Source: OLB7 sp966250335 (lineage in GTDB: Bacteria > Bacteroidota > Ignavibacteria > OLB7). Taken from it: a stretch of DNA of 64,000 nucleotides. The stretch spans positions 1 to 64,000 of the forward strand of contig CBINGZ010000009.1 in assembly GCA_966250335.1 (NCBI GenBank), in the 5' to 3' direction. The notes below the pieces were generated by a model. It had not been told where the DNA came from and did not search any database. It saw nothing but the letters and a program-made list of their open reading frames with translations. Position 1 is the first letter of the stretch; each line of letters opens with the position of its first letter. Both the position numbers and the translations under genes were made by a program. Shown here piece by piece: positions 24,392-33,219 of this stretch.

Positions 24392-26743
24392 GTGAATCAT
24401 TCATCCAGAAACAAGGGAATATACCGCCCGTCCGATGGGGAGAACGGATACGGCGGATACGGCGCCAGACGCATCCCACGCGCCCGCTTCGACGACCGGC
24501 GCGGAACGCCCCGCAGCAGACGACTTGCCAAGGAAGGAGACCCGTCGCTGCTGAAAAAGAAGAAACCGAAGATATTCTTCCATAAGACACTTACCCGCAT
24601 CCTGCTCCCCAAGCTTCTGACCAAGGCGAAATACCTCTCGCCGGGGCTGGCGCGGCAGTTCATTGCCGCCGGCAGGGTCAGGATCAATTCGCGGGTCGTC
24701 TCCTCCCCCTATTACGAGGTCAATCTCCGCAAGGAGCGCGTGACCATCGACGAGGCGCCGACGGAATATCCGCGCAGGCTCTCCTACATGGTCTACCATA
24801 AACCGCGCGGCGTCGTCTGTCAGAAGGGTGATCCCGTCTTCGACACGATCTTCGATCCCGAGCAGCAGTGGGCGTTCCCCTTCGGACGCCTCTCCAAGTC
24901 GGTGTCGGGTCTCGTCATCCTCACCAACGATCCCCGTATCGGCCGGACCGGACATTTTACCGACAACGAGCTCCAGAAGGAGTACGCGGTCAAGATCAAC
25001 AAGCATGTCACCGATGCCGAGATCGACGAGATGCGGAAGGGGGTCCTGACCGGGGAGGAATACTTCATCCCGATGCGGGTGGAGGTGCGCCAGAAGAATG
25101 CCGATTCGATGTGGCTGGAGTTCACCGTGCTGGAGGATTCCTACCATCGGATCTACGGGGTGCTGAAGCAGTTCGGCGCCGAGGTCATCCGGATGGAACG
25201 TTCCCGGATCGCCCTCCTCAACGAGCATATGGTCCCCTCCGGGGAATGGCGCGAGCTCGTCAATTTCGAGATGGCGGCGATCGACGTCAGCAGATTCATG
25301 CTCGGTGATCTCCCCCCGGAGCCCCCTCCGCCTCCGCGCGAGCGGACCCCGTTCCGGAAGTTCGAGAAGGGGAAGGGGGGATTCAAGAAGGAGTGGCGGA
25401 AGGATGGCGCCGAGGGAGAGAAACGTCCCGACAGGCGACGCGACGGCGAGGAGAACGACGGGGAGGAGAGATCACGCGACAGAAGGGAGCGCGAGCCGCG
25501 GAGGTTCGAGAAGTCGGCCGACGGCGACAGACGCCGCGGGGGGGAGGAGGGACGCGACCGTTCCGGCCCCCGTACGGGACGGGACCACGACCGCCGTCCC
25601 GACCGTCGTCACGATGGAGACCGTCCCTCGTTCGGCGATCGTCGTTCGGGCGAACGGCGCCCCGAGGGGGAGCGCCACTCAGAGTCCGATCGTCGTCAGG
25701 ATGGGGATCGTCGGTTCGCTCCCCGCAGAGGGGAGTCGCAGGAGAGGTCGGGCGAGGGGAGAGCCGAAGGGGCTCCACGCTGGCGCGAGCGCGAACAGGG
25801 GGAGGGACGTCCCGCTCCCGAGCGCGGCGGCTGGCGCGAGGGGAGAACCCCGGAGGGACGCGACGAGCGCCCGCCGAGCCGCGAACGCCGTGAATGGAGC
25901 GACCCTCCCAGAAGCCGTGACCGTATGGAACCGCGCGACCGTCCGGAGCCGCGTGAGCGGTTCGAGCCGCGCGACCGTCCGATGCCGAGAGATCGTCAGG
26001 AGCCGGGAGAGCGTCCCGCGCCGCGTGAACGGTTCGAGCCGCGCGAGCGATTCGAGCCTCGGGATCGTCCCGAATCGCGCGACAGATTCGAGCCGCGTGA
26101 CCGTCCGGAGCCGCGTGAGCGGTTCGAGCCGCGTCCCCGTCCGGAACCGCGCGACAGGTTCGAGCCGCGCGATCGTCCGGAACCGCGCGACCGTCCGGAG
26201 TCGCGCGACAGATTCGAGCCGCGTCCCCGCCCCGAATCGCGTGAGCGGTTCGAGCCGCGCGACAGGTATGAGGGGGGAAGAGGACGGTTCGATCAGCCGA
26301 GAGAGCGCGGCGACCAGAGGTTCGAACGCGGCCCCGATCGGCCGTACGAGCCGAGGGAACCGCGTCCGGAGTATCCTCCGGGTCGCGGCGACTATCCCGA
26401 GCGCCGTCCCGACCCGCGCGAGCGTCGTCCCTATCCCCCGTCGGGACCCTCCGATCGTCGCGAGGGACCGCCGGAGCGCCGTGAGCCTCCGATCGACAGA
26501 CGTGAGGGACCGCCGCTCCGTCGCGAGCCTCCGATGGAGCGCCGGGAGGGACCGCCGGCCCGACGCGAGGTTCCGCCGCCTCCACCACCTCCGCAGACGC
26601 GCCGGTTCGATCCTCCCCGCGAGGAGGGAGGTCCGGAGCGGGAGCAGGGTGGTGAAGGGGAGCGGGGCCCGAGACGGATTCCGGAACGGCGTGAGATGCG
26701 TTCCCGTCAGAAGCCGCCGGGCAGACCGCCCGAGGAATCGTAG
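24392..26743 (+). CDS. RsuA/RluB-family pseudouridine synthase homologue lacking the catalytic Asp, with a long Arg-rich tail
   Basis: 783 residues from GTG 24392. A basic N-terminus (~60 residues) leads to an S4 RNA-binding domain (YLSPGLARQFIAAGRVRINS, ~80-135). The pseudouridine synthase fold (~140-305) follows: MVYHKPRGVVCQKGDPVFDT, AFPFGRLSKSVSGLVILTND, ELQKEYAVKINKHVTDAEID, YHRIYGVLKQFGAEVIRMER. Family enzymes read GRLDxxTxGL here, and the Asp is the nucleophile. In this protein it is Ser168 (codon TCC at 24893-24895) and the Thr is also lost. From about residue 310 to the end the chain is Arg/Pro/Glu/Asp-rich and disordered, including 19 hexads and three 14-residue repeats. RNA binding is likely; uridine isomerisation by the known mechanism is not. 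An intact paralogue lies at 61493. It follows accA by 47 bases and is followed closely by the Nudix gene. Confidence 0.88.
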   Translation: MNHSSRNKGIYRPSDGENGYGGYGARRIPRARFDDRRGTPRSRRLAKEGDPSLLKKKKPKIFFHKTLTRILLPKLLTKAKYLSPGLARQFIAAGRVRINSRVVSSPYYEVNLRKERVTIDEAPTEYPRRLSYMVYHKPRGVVCQKGDPVFDTIFDPEQQWAFPFGRLSKSVSGLVILTNDPRIGRTGHFTDNELQKEYAVKINKHVTDAEIDEMRKGVLTGEEYFIPMRVEVRQKNADSMWLEFTVLEDSYHRIYGVLKQFGAEVIRMERSRIALLNEHMVPSGEWRELVNFEMAAIDVSRFMLGDLPPEPPPPPRERTPFRKFEKGKGGFKKEWRKDGAEGEKRPDRRRDGEENDGEERSRDRREREPRRFEKSADGDRRRGGEEGRDRSGPRTGRDHDRRPDRRHDGDRPSFGDRRSGERRPEGERHSESDRRQDGDRRFAPRRGESQERSGEGRAEGAPRWREREQGEGRPAPERGGWREGRTPEGRDERPPSRERREWSDPPRSRDRMEPRDRPEPRERFEPRDRPMPRDRQEPGERPAPRERFEPRERFEPRDRPESRDRFEPRDRPEPRERFEPRPRPEPRDRFEPRDRPEPRDRPESRDRFEPRPRPESRERFEPRDRYEGGRGRFDQPRERGDQRFERGPDRPYEPREPRPEYPPGRGDYPERRPDPRERRPYPPSGPSDRREGPPERREPPIDRREGPPLRREPPMERREGPPARREVPPPPPPPQTRRFDPPREEGGPEREQGGEGERGPRRIPERREMRSRQKPPGRPPEES
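25928..26269 (+). repeat. In-gene tandem hexad repeat (19 x 18 bp)
   Basis: Nineteen consecutive six-codon units with consensus E-P-R-[DE/P]-R-[PF] fill exactly 342 bases in frame. Variants include MPRDRQ, EPGERP, APRERF and ESRDRF. The DNA copies differ by synonymous changes (CGC/CGT, GAC/GAG), so the array is not freshly duplicated, though copy number could still vary by recombination. Confidence 0.92.
26453..26578 (+). repeat. In-gene 42-bp tandem repeat (3 copies)
   Basis: Three 14-codon units, DRREGPPERREPPI, DRREGPPLRREPPM and ERREGPPARREVPP, lie near the end of the same gene and are followed by a run of prolines. Confidence 0.85.
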
Positions 26744-26749
26744 CTCGTC

Positions 26750-27199
26750 ATGCCCCGGATCGTATCGGATCATATCCAGGTCCATCCCTTCCGTCGTCGC
26801 GACGGCGGGATAGAGCATCTGCTGCTGCGGCGTTCGCCGGAGGAGGATCTCTCCCCCGGCGTCTGGCAGGTGGTGACCGGGACGATCGAAGCGGGGGAGC
26901 CGGCGCTCGCGGCGGCGCGTCGCGAGTGCCTGGAGGAGACCGGCCGCGCGGGGGAGGGATGGTTCATCCTTCCCGAGCCGGTCATCTTCTACTTCGAGCC
27001 GACCGACACGATCGTCCTTGCGCCGGTCGCCGGATGTGAGATCGCCGGCGGAGAGGAGCCGATCCTCTCCGCCGAGCACGACGACTACCTCTGGCTCGAC
27101 GGGGCGTCGGCGATCGAGCGACTCCCCTTCCCGTCGCATCGCAGCGGTGTGACGGCGATCGAATCATACCTCCGCGCTTCGGACGGCCCCCGTGGATGA
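26750..27199 (+). CDS. Nudix hydrolase
   Basis: 149 residues. The Nudix box is intact: GTIEAGEPALAAARRECLEETG near residues 43-64 matches Gx5Ex7REUxEExGU with all catalytic glutamates. VWQVVTGTIEAGE and the C-terminal SAEHDDYLWLD are typical of enzymes acting on nucleoside or dinucleotide phosphates, and a dihydroneopterin-triphosphate-type role is conceivable since folP is in the window. The substrate cannot be fixed from sequence. Six bases after the RsuA-like gene and just before truA, so probably co-transcribed with both. Confidence 0.88.
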   Translation: MPRIVSDHIQVHPFRRRDGGIEHLLLRRSPEEDLSPGVWQVVTGTIEAGEPALAAARRECLEETGRAGEGWFILPEPVIFYFEPTDTIVLAPVAGCEIAGGEEPILSAEHDDYLWLDGASAIERLPFPSHRSGVTAIESYLRASDGPRG

Positions 27200-27206
27200 G
27201 ATTCTA

Positions 27207-27974
27207 ATGCGTCGTATTGCGATGCGGATCAGGTACGACGGGACCGACTTCCTCGGCTGGCAGCGCCAGCCGGAGGGGCGCACCGTACAGAGCGTTCTGG
27301 AGGAGATGCTGACGAAGGTTTCCGGCAACCGTCCCGTGACCGTGATCGGCGCGGGGCGAACCGATTCCGGCGTCCACGCCTCCGGCCAGGTGGCCCATGC
27401 CGACGTTCGGACCCGCTACGGCGACGCCGATCTGCTCCACGCCCTCAGGCGCATGTCGCCTCCCGATCTTTCGATCGACGCGCTTCTCACCGTCTCGCCG
27501 GACTTCCACGCCCGCTTTCAGGCATGCCGTCGTGCCTACCGCTACAGAATCATATCCCGTCCCGATCCGTTTCTCGCCCGCTACTCCTGGCTGCACGAGC
27601 CGCCGCTCGACCACGACCTTCTGCAGCGTGCCGCCGCGCTCCTCCCCGGCCGTCGCGATTTCACCCCCCTCTCCAAGCACAACCCCGACACCCCCAACAT
27701 GATCTGCGAGGTGGTGCGGGCCGAGTGGCATCGATCGGGAGAGGGACTCGACTTTCATATCGCGGCCGATCGGTTCCTCTACGGCATGGTCCGTCTGCTT
27801 GTAGGAATCCAGGTCGACATCGCCCGCGGCCGTCGGAGCCTGGAGGAGCTGGCGGTCGTCCTCGACTCCGCCGACCGATCATCCCAGAGCATGTCCGCCC
27901 CCGCCCACGGCCTGACCCTGGTCGAGGTAGGATATCCCGAGCCGATATTCGAGGGTGATGCCGGCGTGCGTTGA
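27207..27974 (+). CDS. truA: tRNA pseudouridine(38-40) synthase
   Basis: 255 residues. Isomerises uridines 38-40 in the anticodon arm of tRNAs. RIRYDGTDFLGWQRQPEGRTVQ is the family start. The catalytic aspartate is D53 in GAGRTDSGVHASGQVAH. ARFQACRRAYRYRI near 108, DFTPLSKHNPDTPNMICEV near 152, and FHIAADRFLYGMVRLLVG near 188 complete the fold. ATG at 27207 gives the normal short N-terminus; an ATG at 27192 overlapping the Nudix gene would add five residues. Unlike the RsuA-like protein upstream, its active site is complete. Confidence 0.95.
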   Translation: MRRIAMRIRYDGTDFLGWQRQPEGRTVQSVLEEMLTKVSGNRPVTVIGAGRTDSGVHASGQVAHADVRTRYGDADLLHALRRMSPPDLSIDALLTVSPDFHARFQACRRAYRYRIISRPDPFLARYSWLHEPPLDHDLLQRAAALLPGRRDFTPLSKHNPDTPNMICEVVRAEWHRSGEGLDFHIAADRFLYGMVRLLVGIQVDIARGRRSLEELAVVLDSADRSSQSMSAPAHGLTLVEVGYPEPIFEGDAGVR

Positions 27975-28148
27975 ACCCCTTGCCCCATCTCTCCGTCGCG
28001 TTCCATTGCCGAACGATGGAACCATCCTTATGATCTCCATTGCGTTCAGGCGACTTCCCCCGCGACACAAATCTTCTGCAATCACCCTGTGCTTGAATCC
28101 GTTCAATTGATTATTATCGGGCATCGACGAAACCATAAGGATGTTACG

Positions 28149-29012
28149 ATGCTGACATTTCCATCGGCCTTCATCAGCAGCCGGGTCGGCGCTCGCGGTC
28201 GGTACATTGCCGTTCGCTCCGCCTACACGGCGCTTCTTCTCTTCTGTATGCTCACGCTGACGCAGTGCGGCGCGAACCTCTTCAGCGTCGCCGAGGACGC
28301 CAAGATCGGCGCGGAGATGGATGCGGAGATCCAGAACAATCCGGCCCAGTACCCGAAACTGGAGAACTCGCAGGTCACCGGCTACGTGCAGAACATCGTC
28401 AACAATATCCTCCGCTCTCCCGATATCAAGTACAGGGGGACCTTCCCCTACAAGGTCACGATCATCAACGACGACAAGACGCTGAACGCGTTCGCGACGC
28501 CGGGAGGATATATCTACGTCTATACCGGCCTGCTCCGGTTCCTTGAGAACGAGGCGTCGCTGGCAGGTGTGATCGGCCACGAGATCGCCCATGCCGAGGA
28601 ACGTCACGGCACCGAGCACATGACCACGCAGCTCGGCGCCGAAGTCGCTCTGAATATCGCTCTGGGATCCGATCCCTCGAAGGTCGCCGAGGTTGCCGGC
28701 AACGCGGCGGCGCTTCTCTTTCTGCTCCGGAACAACCGCACCGACGAGACCGAGGCGGACACCCGTTCGTTCGGCTATCTGAAGTCGACCCCGTACTGGC
28801 CGGGCGCCATCAAGAGCTTCTTCGAGAAGATGATCGAGCAGCGCGGAGGGCGTTCGCAGAGCACTCTGGAGGAATGGGCGTCGACCCATCCGCTCGATCA
28901 GTCGCGGGTCGATCATATCAATACTCTCCTGAAGGAGAACAACGTGGCGGCCCCGACCAACGCCAGCCTGATGCCCGATCCGTACCGGCAGATGCTGCGG
29001 CAGCTCCGCTGA
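28149..29012 (+). CDS. M48-family metalloprotease lipoprotein
   Basis: 287 residues. The signal sequence has lipobox LTQC with the lipidated cysteine at residue 40, so it is anchored in the envelope. The zinc motif HEIAH is at residues 144-148, with the third ligand in the downstream TDETEAD near 200. NAFATPGGYIYVYTGLLRF just before the HExxH is the hallmark of BepA/LoiP-like M48 proteins. Such proteases degrade or help fold outer-membrane proteins. There are no TPR repeats, so it is the short form. The ATG at 28149 is chosen over 28089 because it starts the signal peptide sensibly. It stands alone in its own transcription unit or leads pyrF. Confidence 0.9.
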   Translation: MLTFPSAFISSRVGARGRYIAVRSAYTALLLFCMLTLTQCGANLFSVAEDAKIGAEMDAEIQNNPAQYPKLENSQVTGYVQNIVNNILRSPDIKYRGTFPYKVTIINDDKTLNAFATPGGYIYVYTGLLRFLENEASLAGVIGHEIAHAEERHGTEHMTTQLGAEVALNIALGSDPSKVAEVAGNAAALLFLLRNNRTDETEADTRSFGYLKSTPYWPGAIKSFFEKMIEQRGGRSQSTLEEWASTHPLDQSRVDHINTLLKENNVAAPTNASLMPDPYRQMLRQLR

Positions 29013-29101
29013 CGGCCCCACGGGGGCGGGTGGAAAATATCCCGCCGCGATGCGGCGGGCGCCCCTCTATCCAGTCACGAATCCAGACAACGATTCCCAT
29101 A

Positions 29102-29935
29102 ATGAGCCATACATCGTTCAGCGAGCGTTACGCCACGGCCTTCGTCCGGAACAACACACGCCTCTGTGTCGGCCTCGACTCCGATCCGGGCAATCTTCCG
29201 GAGGCCGTGCGCGGGGCCGACAACCCCGTGCTCGAGTTCAACAGGCGGATCATCGCCGCCACCGACGACAGATGCTGTTCCTACAAGCTGAATCTCGCCT
29301 TCTACGAGCATATCGGCGAAGCGGGCCTTCAGGCGCTCCGAGGCTCCCTTGAGGCGATACCGGAGCATATCATCACGATCGCCGACGCCAAGCGTGGAGA
29401 TATCGGGAACACGGCCGAACGCTACGCGGCCGCCTATCTCGACTATTACCGGTTCGACGCGATCACCGTCAACGGCTACCTGGGGATCGATTCGCTGAAG
29501 CCCTTCTTCAACTACCCCGGGACGTGCGTCTTCGTGCTTGCGCTCACCTCGAACCCCGGGTCCGCCGACTTCCAGCGGCTGACCGTGGATGGGAAGCCGC
29601 TCTACATGGAGATGATCGACCGCTGCCTGCAGGCCTACGGCTCCACCGGGTCGCTCGGCTTCGTCGTCGGCGCCACCCACCCCGACGAACTGGAGGAGGT
29701 GCGGGAGCGTGTGGGACCGGAGATTCCGCTCCTCATCCCCGGTCTGGGGACGCAGGGGGGAGACGCGGCGGCGGCCGTACGGGCGAACTCCGGCGGCATC
29801 GCCTTCTTCAACGTCTCGCGCGCCGTCATCCATGCGGGGAACGGGCCCGATTTCGACGAGCAGGCGGGGGAGGCCGCCGCACGCTTCGTCTCGCAACTCG
29901 ATGAAAAACTCACGTCGGTGGGACAGTCGGTCTAG
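29102..29935 (+). CDS. pyrF: Orotidine 5'-phosphate decarboxylase (long, type 2)
   Basis: 277 residues. Last step of UMP synthesis. LCVGLDSDPGNLP at residue 21, the catalytic tetrad motif IADAKRGDIGNTAERYA with Lys97, VNGYLGIDSLKPFF near 125, FVVGATHPDEL near 185 and IPGLGTQGGDAAAA near 210 mark the type-2 subfamily of about 275 residues, common in Bacteroidota and Actinobacteria. The ATG at 29102 fits the family start. It is separated from the M48 gene by 89 bases and followed 129 bases later by the DUF2851 gene. Confidence 0.95.
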   Translation: MSHTSFSERYATAFVRNNTRLCVGLDSDPGNLPEAVRGADNPVLEFNRRIIAATDDRCCSYKLNLAFYEHIGEAGLQALRGSLEAIPEHIITIADAKRGDIGNTAERYAAAYLDYYRFDAITVNGYLGIDSLKPFFNYPGTCVFVLALTSNPGSADFQRLTVDGKPLYMEMIDRCLQAYGSTGSLGFVVGATHPDELEEVRERVGPEIPLLIPGLGTQGGDAAAAVRANSGGIAFFNVSRAVIHAGNGPDFDEQAGEAAARFVSQLDEKLTSVGQSV

Positions 29936-30064
29936 GGGAGCTTCTCCTCCGTTCCCGCCGTGTTCAATTCGAGCGGCGTGGGAAGTCCTTCCGTAGGGAC
30001 CTCCCGCGCCGATCTCATCATCCGCTCCTCGGACCCCGAAGCGATGAGAGCCACCGGGACAATC

Positions 30065-31288
30065 ATGTCGGAAGAGGATCTGTACGCTCTCTGGTCCGAG
30101 CGTGCGGAGCCCGGCGTGTCGTTCCTCTGCCTCGGCGGCCAGCGGGTTCAGGTTCTCTCCGGCGGACGGCGGAACAGCGGTCCCGGCCCCGATTTCTCCG
30201 ATGCCGTCCTTCTGATCGACGGCTGGCTCCGGGTCGGTCCGGTCGAGATGCATCTGCGGGAGGAGGAGTGGTTCGCCCACGGCCACGGGAGCGACCCGGC
30301 GTACGATCGGGTGATCCTCCATCTGCTGCGCGACCCCCCCGCGACGCTCCGCCTTCCGATCGCGACCGTCATGGCCGCGCGGCTCCCAGGGGCTGGGGGG
30401 GGCGGAATCGAGCAAGGGGAGAAACGATCGGGGGAGATCACGATCTCCCCGGCGCTTCTGGTCGAGTGCGCCTGGTCCCGGTTCCTGCGGCGGGTCGTTC
30501 TGATATCGCGTCGCGACAGAGATCTCCCGACGCCGGCCATCATCCGCAGAGCCTTCCTGACGGGGCTCTACGACTGCCTCGGCTATTCGACGAATCGCGA
30601 TCCGATGCGACGTCTGGCAACGCTGATGATCGCGGACGAGCCGGCTCTGGCCGGCGCCTCGTTCGAAACGGTCGCTACGATATTGTTCGGTCACGCGGGG
30701 ATCGATCGGGAATCGGCGGCCCGCGTCGGCGCCCGCTTCCTTTCCGGCGAAGCGCTCGCGCGGATACTCGCCGGGGGAGAAGGATCGGGACTCCGATGGC
30801 GTCCCGCCTCCCGTCCCGCCGGCGCTCCGGAGCGGAGGCTCTGGGGGGCCGCGCGGCTCACGTTCGATCTCTATGCGAACGATCTGCTGCGCCCTCTGTT
30901 TGCTCTCCTGACCGGTTCGCCGGAGCCGGCCGCGGCGCTCGCGCAAAGCCTCACGGTCCGTCTCGGCGGGGAGAGTCTGGTGGGGGGGGACCGGGGGATG
31001 GAGATCGTCATCAACGCCTTTCTGCCGGTCGCCGCCGCGGCGGGGATCGCGACCGGGCGGAACGATATTCTGGAGGCAGCCTGCCGCGCCTATCGCACGG
31101 CGCCGCCGGCGGCGACCAACCGGATCGTCCGGCGGATCGAGGAGCGTTACCTGGGGGGACGAACCTTGCGGGGAGGCTTCTGGCAGCAGGGGGCGATCGA
31201 ATTCCATCAACGATATCTCTCCCCGGACAGAAGCCCCCTCTCGTTCGTGGCGGAATCCCGCGGCGTTCCCTATATGCCTCCGGTATGA
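30065..31288 (+). CDS. DUF2851 family protein, function unknown
   Basis: 407 residues. The N-terminal segment MSEEDLYALWSE, followed by GGRRNSGPGPDFSDAVLLID and VGPVEMHLREEEWFAHGHGSDPAYDRVILHLL, is the conserved signature of DUF2851, a family frequent in Bacteroidota/Chlorobi. The rest is helical and weakly conserved, with no signal peptide or TM helix. Conserved acidic and histidine residues in EMHLREEEWFAHGH suggest a metal or nucleic-acid site, but no activity is established. The ATG at 30065 matches family starts; an upstream ATG at 29960 adds 35 unrelated residues. An eight-G run occurs at 30982-30989. Confidence 0.8.
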   Translation: MSEEDLYALWSERAEPGVSFLCLGGQRVQVLSGGRRNSGPGPDFSDAVLLIDGWLRVGPVEMHLREEEWFAHGHGSDPAYDRVILHLLRDPPATLRLPIATVMAARLPGAGGGGIEQGEKRSGEITISPALLVECAWSRFLRRVVLISRRDRDLPTPAIIRRAFLTGLYDCLGYSTNRDPMRRLATLMIADEPALAGASFETVATILFGHAGIDRESAARVGARFLSGEALARILAGGEGSGLRWRPASRPAGAPERRLWGAARLTFDLYANDLLRPLFALLTGSPEPAAALAQSLTVRLGGESLVGGDRGMEIVINAFLPVAAAAGIATGRNDILEAACRAYRTAPPAATNRIVRRIEERYLGGRTLRGGFWQQGAIEFHQRYLSPDRSPLSFVAESRGVPYMPPV

Positions 31289-31328
31289 CCGCGCGTCCTT
31301 CGTCAACTCTTACACCGAGGATACATGC

Positions 31329-32837
31329 ATGTCGACTGAGCTGTTCAACACCTTTCTGCAGAAGAGCCGCACGCTCATGGATCTGGGCGCCGCGTCGTCG
31401 GTCCTGAACTGGGACCAGGAGACCTACATGCCGAACGGCGCCGCCCAGGCCCGTGCCGAGCAGCAGGCGACCATCGACACCCTGATCCATCAGCTTACCG
31501 TCTCCCCCGACTACACCGAGCTTCTCGGACGCCTTGGAGAGGTCAGCGGGGAGGAGCTGGAGGGATGGCAGATCGCGGCGATCCGCGAGGCGGTCCGCTC
31601 GCACGACCGTGCCAGCAAGCTGCCGGAGGAGTTCGTGGGAGAGGTCTCGCGTGCCCAGTCGCTGGCGCAGCATACCTGGAAGCGTGCCCGCGCCGAGAAG
31701 AATTTCGAGATCTTCGCGCCGTCGCTGACCCATCTGGTCGAACTGAAGCGGCGCACGGCCGAGTACTACGGCTACAAAGAGAGCCCGTACGACGCCCTCA
31801 TCGACCTCTACGAGCCCGGCATGACCGCAGCCGAGCTGAAGCCGATCTTCGACAGGCTGAGGGTAGGGACACAGCGTCTTCTGAAGAAGATCGCCGATTC
31901 CGGTTCCGATCTGAACGACGCGATCCTCTTCACCGACTACGATCAGGCCCGGCAGCTCGAGTTCGGCAAGAGGGTGATCGAGCGTCTCGGCTTCAGCTTC
32001 GAGACAGGTCGTGTCGATCTCTCGGCCCATCCCTTCTGCACCTCCTTCGGGCCGAGCGACGTCAGGCTGACCACCAGGGTCTATAGAGATGACCTCCGGA
32101 GCTGCCTCTTCGGGCTGATCCACGAGGCGGGGCACGGCATGTACGAGCAGGGATTCGACCCCAAGCTCACCCGCACGGAGCTTGCGGCCGGCATTTCGAT
32201 GGGGATCCACGAGTCGCAGTCGCTCCTCTGGGAGAACACCGTGGCGCGGAGCGAGCCGTTCTGGAACTGGGCGTTCCCGACCCTTCAGTCGACCTTCCCG
32301 GAACAACTTGCCTCGGTCTCGGCGTTCGACTTCTACAGGGCGATCAACGTCATGCGCCCCAGCTTCATCAGGGTCGAGGCGGACGAGCTGACCTACAACC
32401 TGCATATCATCCTCCGGTTCGAGATCGAGGAGGCGCTGATCACGGGGAAGATGGAGGTGGCCGATATCCCGGCGGTCTGGAACGCGAAGATGACCGAGTA
32501 TCTCGGGGTCACGCCGGCCGACGACGCGCAGGGGTGTCTGCAGGATGTCCACTGGTCGTTCGGCGGGTTCGGCTACTTCCCCAGCTACACGCTCGGCAAG
32601 CTCTACGCGGCGATGTTCATCAACCAGGCCGAGCGCGATATCGACGACCTGAAGGGGAAGATCGGGGCGGGGGACTTCACGGAGCTTCTCGCATGGCTCC
32701 GCACAAACATCCATCGCTGGGGGAAATCGAAGACGGCCGCCGAGCTGGTCATGGACGTCTGCGGACGCCCCCTCTCGGAAGCCGACTTCCTCGACTACCT
32801 CGACGCCAAGATCGAGCGGGTCTATTATCCGGGCTGA
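31329..32837 (+). CDS. M32 carboxypeptidase (carboxypeptidase Taq family)
   Basis: 502 residues, the usual family length. A cytosolic zinc carboxypeptidase releasing C-terminal residues from peptides. HEAGH at residues 265-269 gives the zinc ligands, preceded by LRSCLFGLI and followed by GMYEQGFD; the third ligand lies in GIHESQSLLWEN. SSVLNWDQETYMPNGAA near residue 23, LRPSFIRVEADELTYN-like MRPSFIRVEADELTYNLHI and the C-terminal FGYFPSYTLGKLYAAMF are further M32 hallmarks. The ATG at 31329 follows the DUF2851 stop by 40 bases. Confidence 0.95.
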   Translation: MSTELFNTFLQKSRTLMDLGAASSVLNWDQETYMPNGAAQARAEQQATIDTLIHQLTVSPDYTELLGRLGEVSGEELEGWQIAAIREAVRSHDRASKLPEEFVGEVSRAQSLAQHTWKRARAEKNFEIFAPSLTHLVELKRRTAEYYGYKESPYDALIDLYEPGMTAAELKPIFDRLRVGTQRLLKKIADSGSDLNDAILFTDYDQARQLEFGKRVIERLGFSFETGRVDLSAHPFCTSFGPSDVRLTTRVYRDDLRSCLFGLIHEAGHGMYEQGFDPKLTRTELAAGISMGIHESQSLLWENTVARSEPFWNWAFPTLQSTFPEQLASVSAFDFYRAINVMRPSFIRVEADELTYNLHIILRFEIEEALITGKMEVADIPAVWNAKMTEYLGVTPADDAQGCLQDVHWSFGGFGYFPSYTLGKLYAAMFINQAERDIDDLKGKIGAGDFTELLAWLRTNIHRWGKSKTAAELVMDVCGRPLSEADFLDYLDAKIERVYYPG

Positions 32838-33219
32838 GCCCCTTGTTCCAACGAGGGGAGGGGCCGGACAAGGAGATCGAACAGGGCCGGGAGACCACCC
32901 GGCTCTCTCTCGGCCCGGTCGGATACTAACGACCATGCCGGCTCGTCGTTACATGAGAAGAATCCCAAGGCGATACCGGGGACGCTCTCCCTCTTCAGCC
33001 CCGAAGGGGCGAACCGTGTGTAGCCGTGGATGTTCCATTATTTCTTGAGCGCCGAAGGTGCGCGCCATTCTTCCCTTCCGCGGAAACGAAGGATGCGGTG
33101 CGCCAATGGAGCGAGGTACGTATAATCCCCGATCGCCGAACGAACCGGACACGGTGCAGCGATCGGGGTGTGCTGATGAGAAGGAGCGCGGGCTACCGTC
33201 ACATTTTGCGGTGAGAGTT
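32838..33219. other. Intergenic region before the RelA/SpoT gene, with palindromic repeat units
   Basis: 382 bases. The region holds two REP-like units (separate entry) and otherwise no convincing gene: open frames on both strands have no recognisable content. In-frame codons continue upstream of the RelA/SpoT ATG but look unlike the family. A GTG at 33211 is a possible alternative start for that gene. No consensus promoter was seen. Confidence 0.5.
32997..33063. repeat. Pair of REP-like palindromic units
   Basis: AGCCCCGAAGGGGCGA (32997-33012) and AGCGCCGAAGGTGCGC (33048-33063) are near-identical direct copies, each a short GC-rich palindrome around GAA, 35 bases apart. Between them lies GTGTGTAGCCGTGGATGT. 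This layout resembles REP-like intergenic repeats I associate with several high-GC environmental genomes, but no second locus is present in this window to confirm that it is dispersed. Confidence 0.5.

Noticed and set aside
25928..26269. CRISPR-like reading of the 18-bp repeats
   Set aside because: The repeats are contiguous without spacers, in frame, and vary by synonymous codons, so they are protein-coding tandem repeats.
25383..26588. Long frames on the opposite strand and in another forward frame over the Arg-rich tail
   Set aside because: The repeat is open in several frames because its codons are CGN/GAN/CCG-rich. Only the frame continuous with the S4 and synthase domains keeps a regular six-residue pattern.
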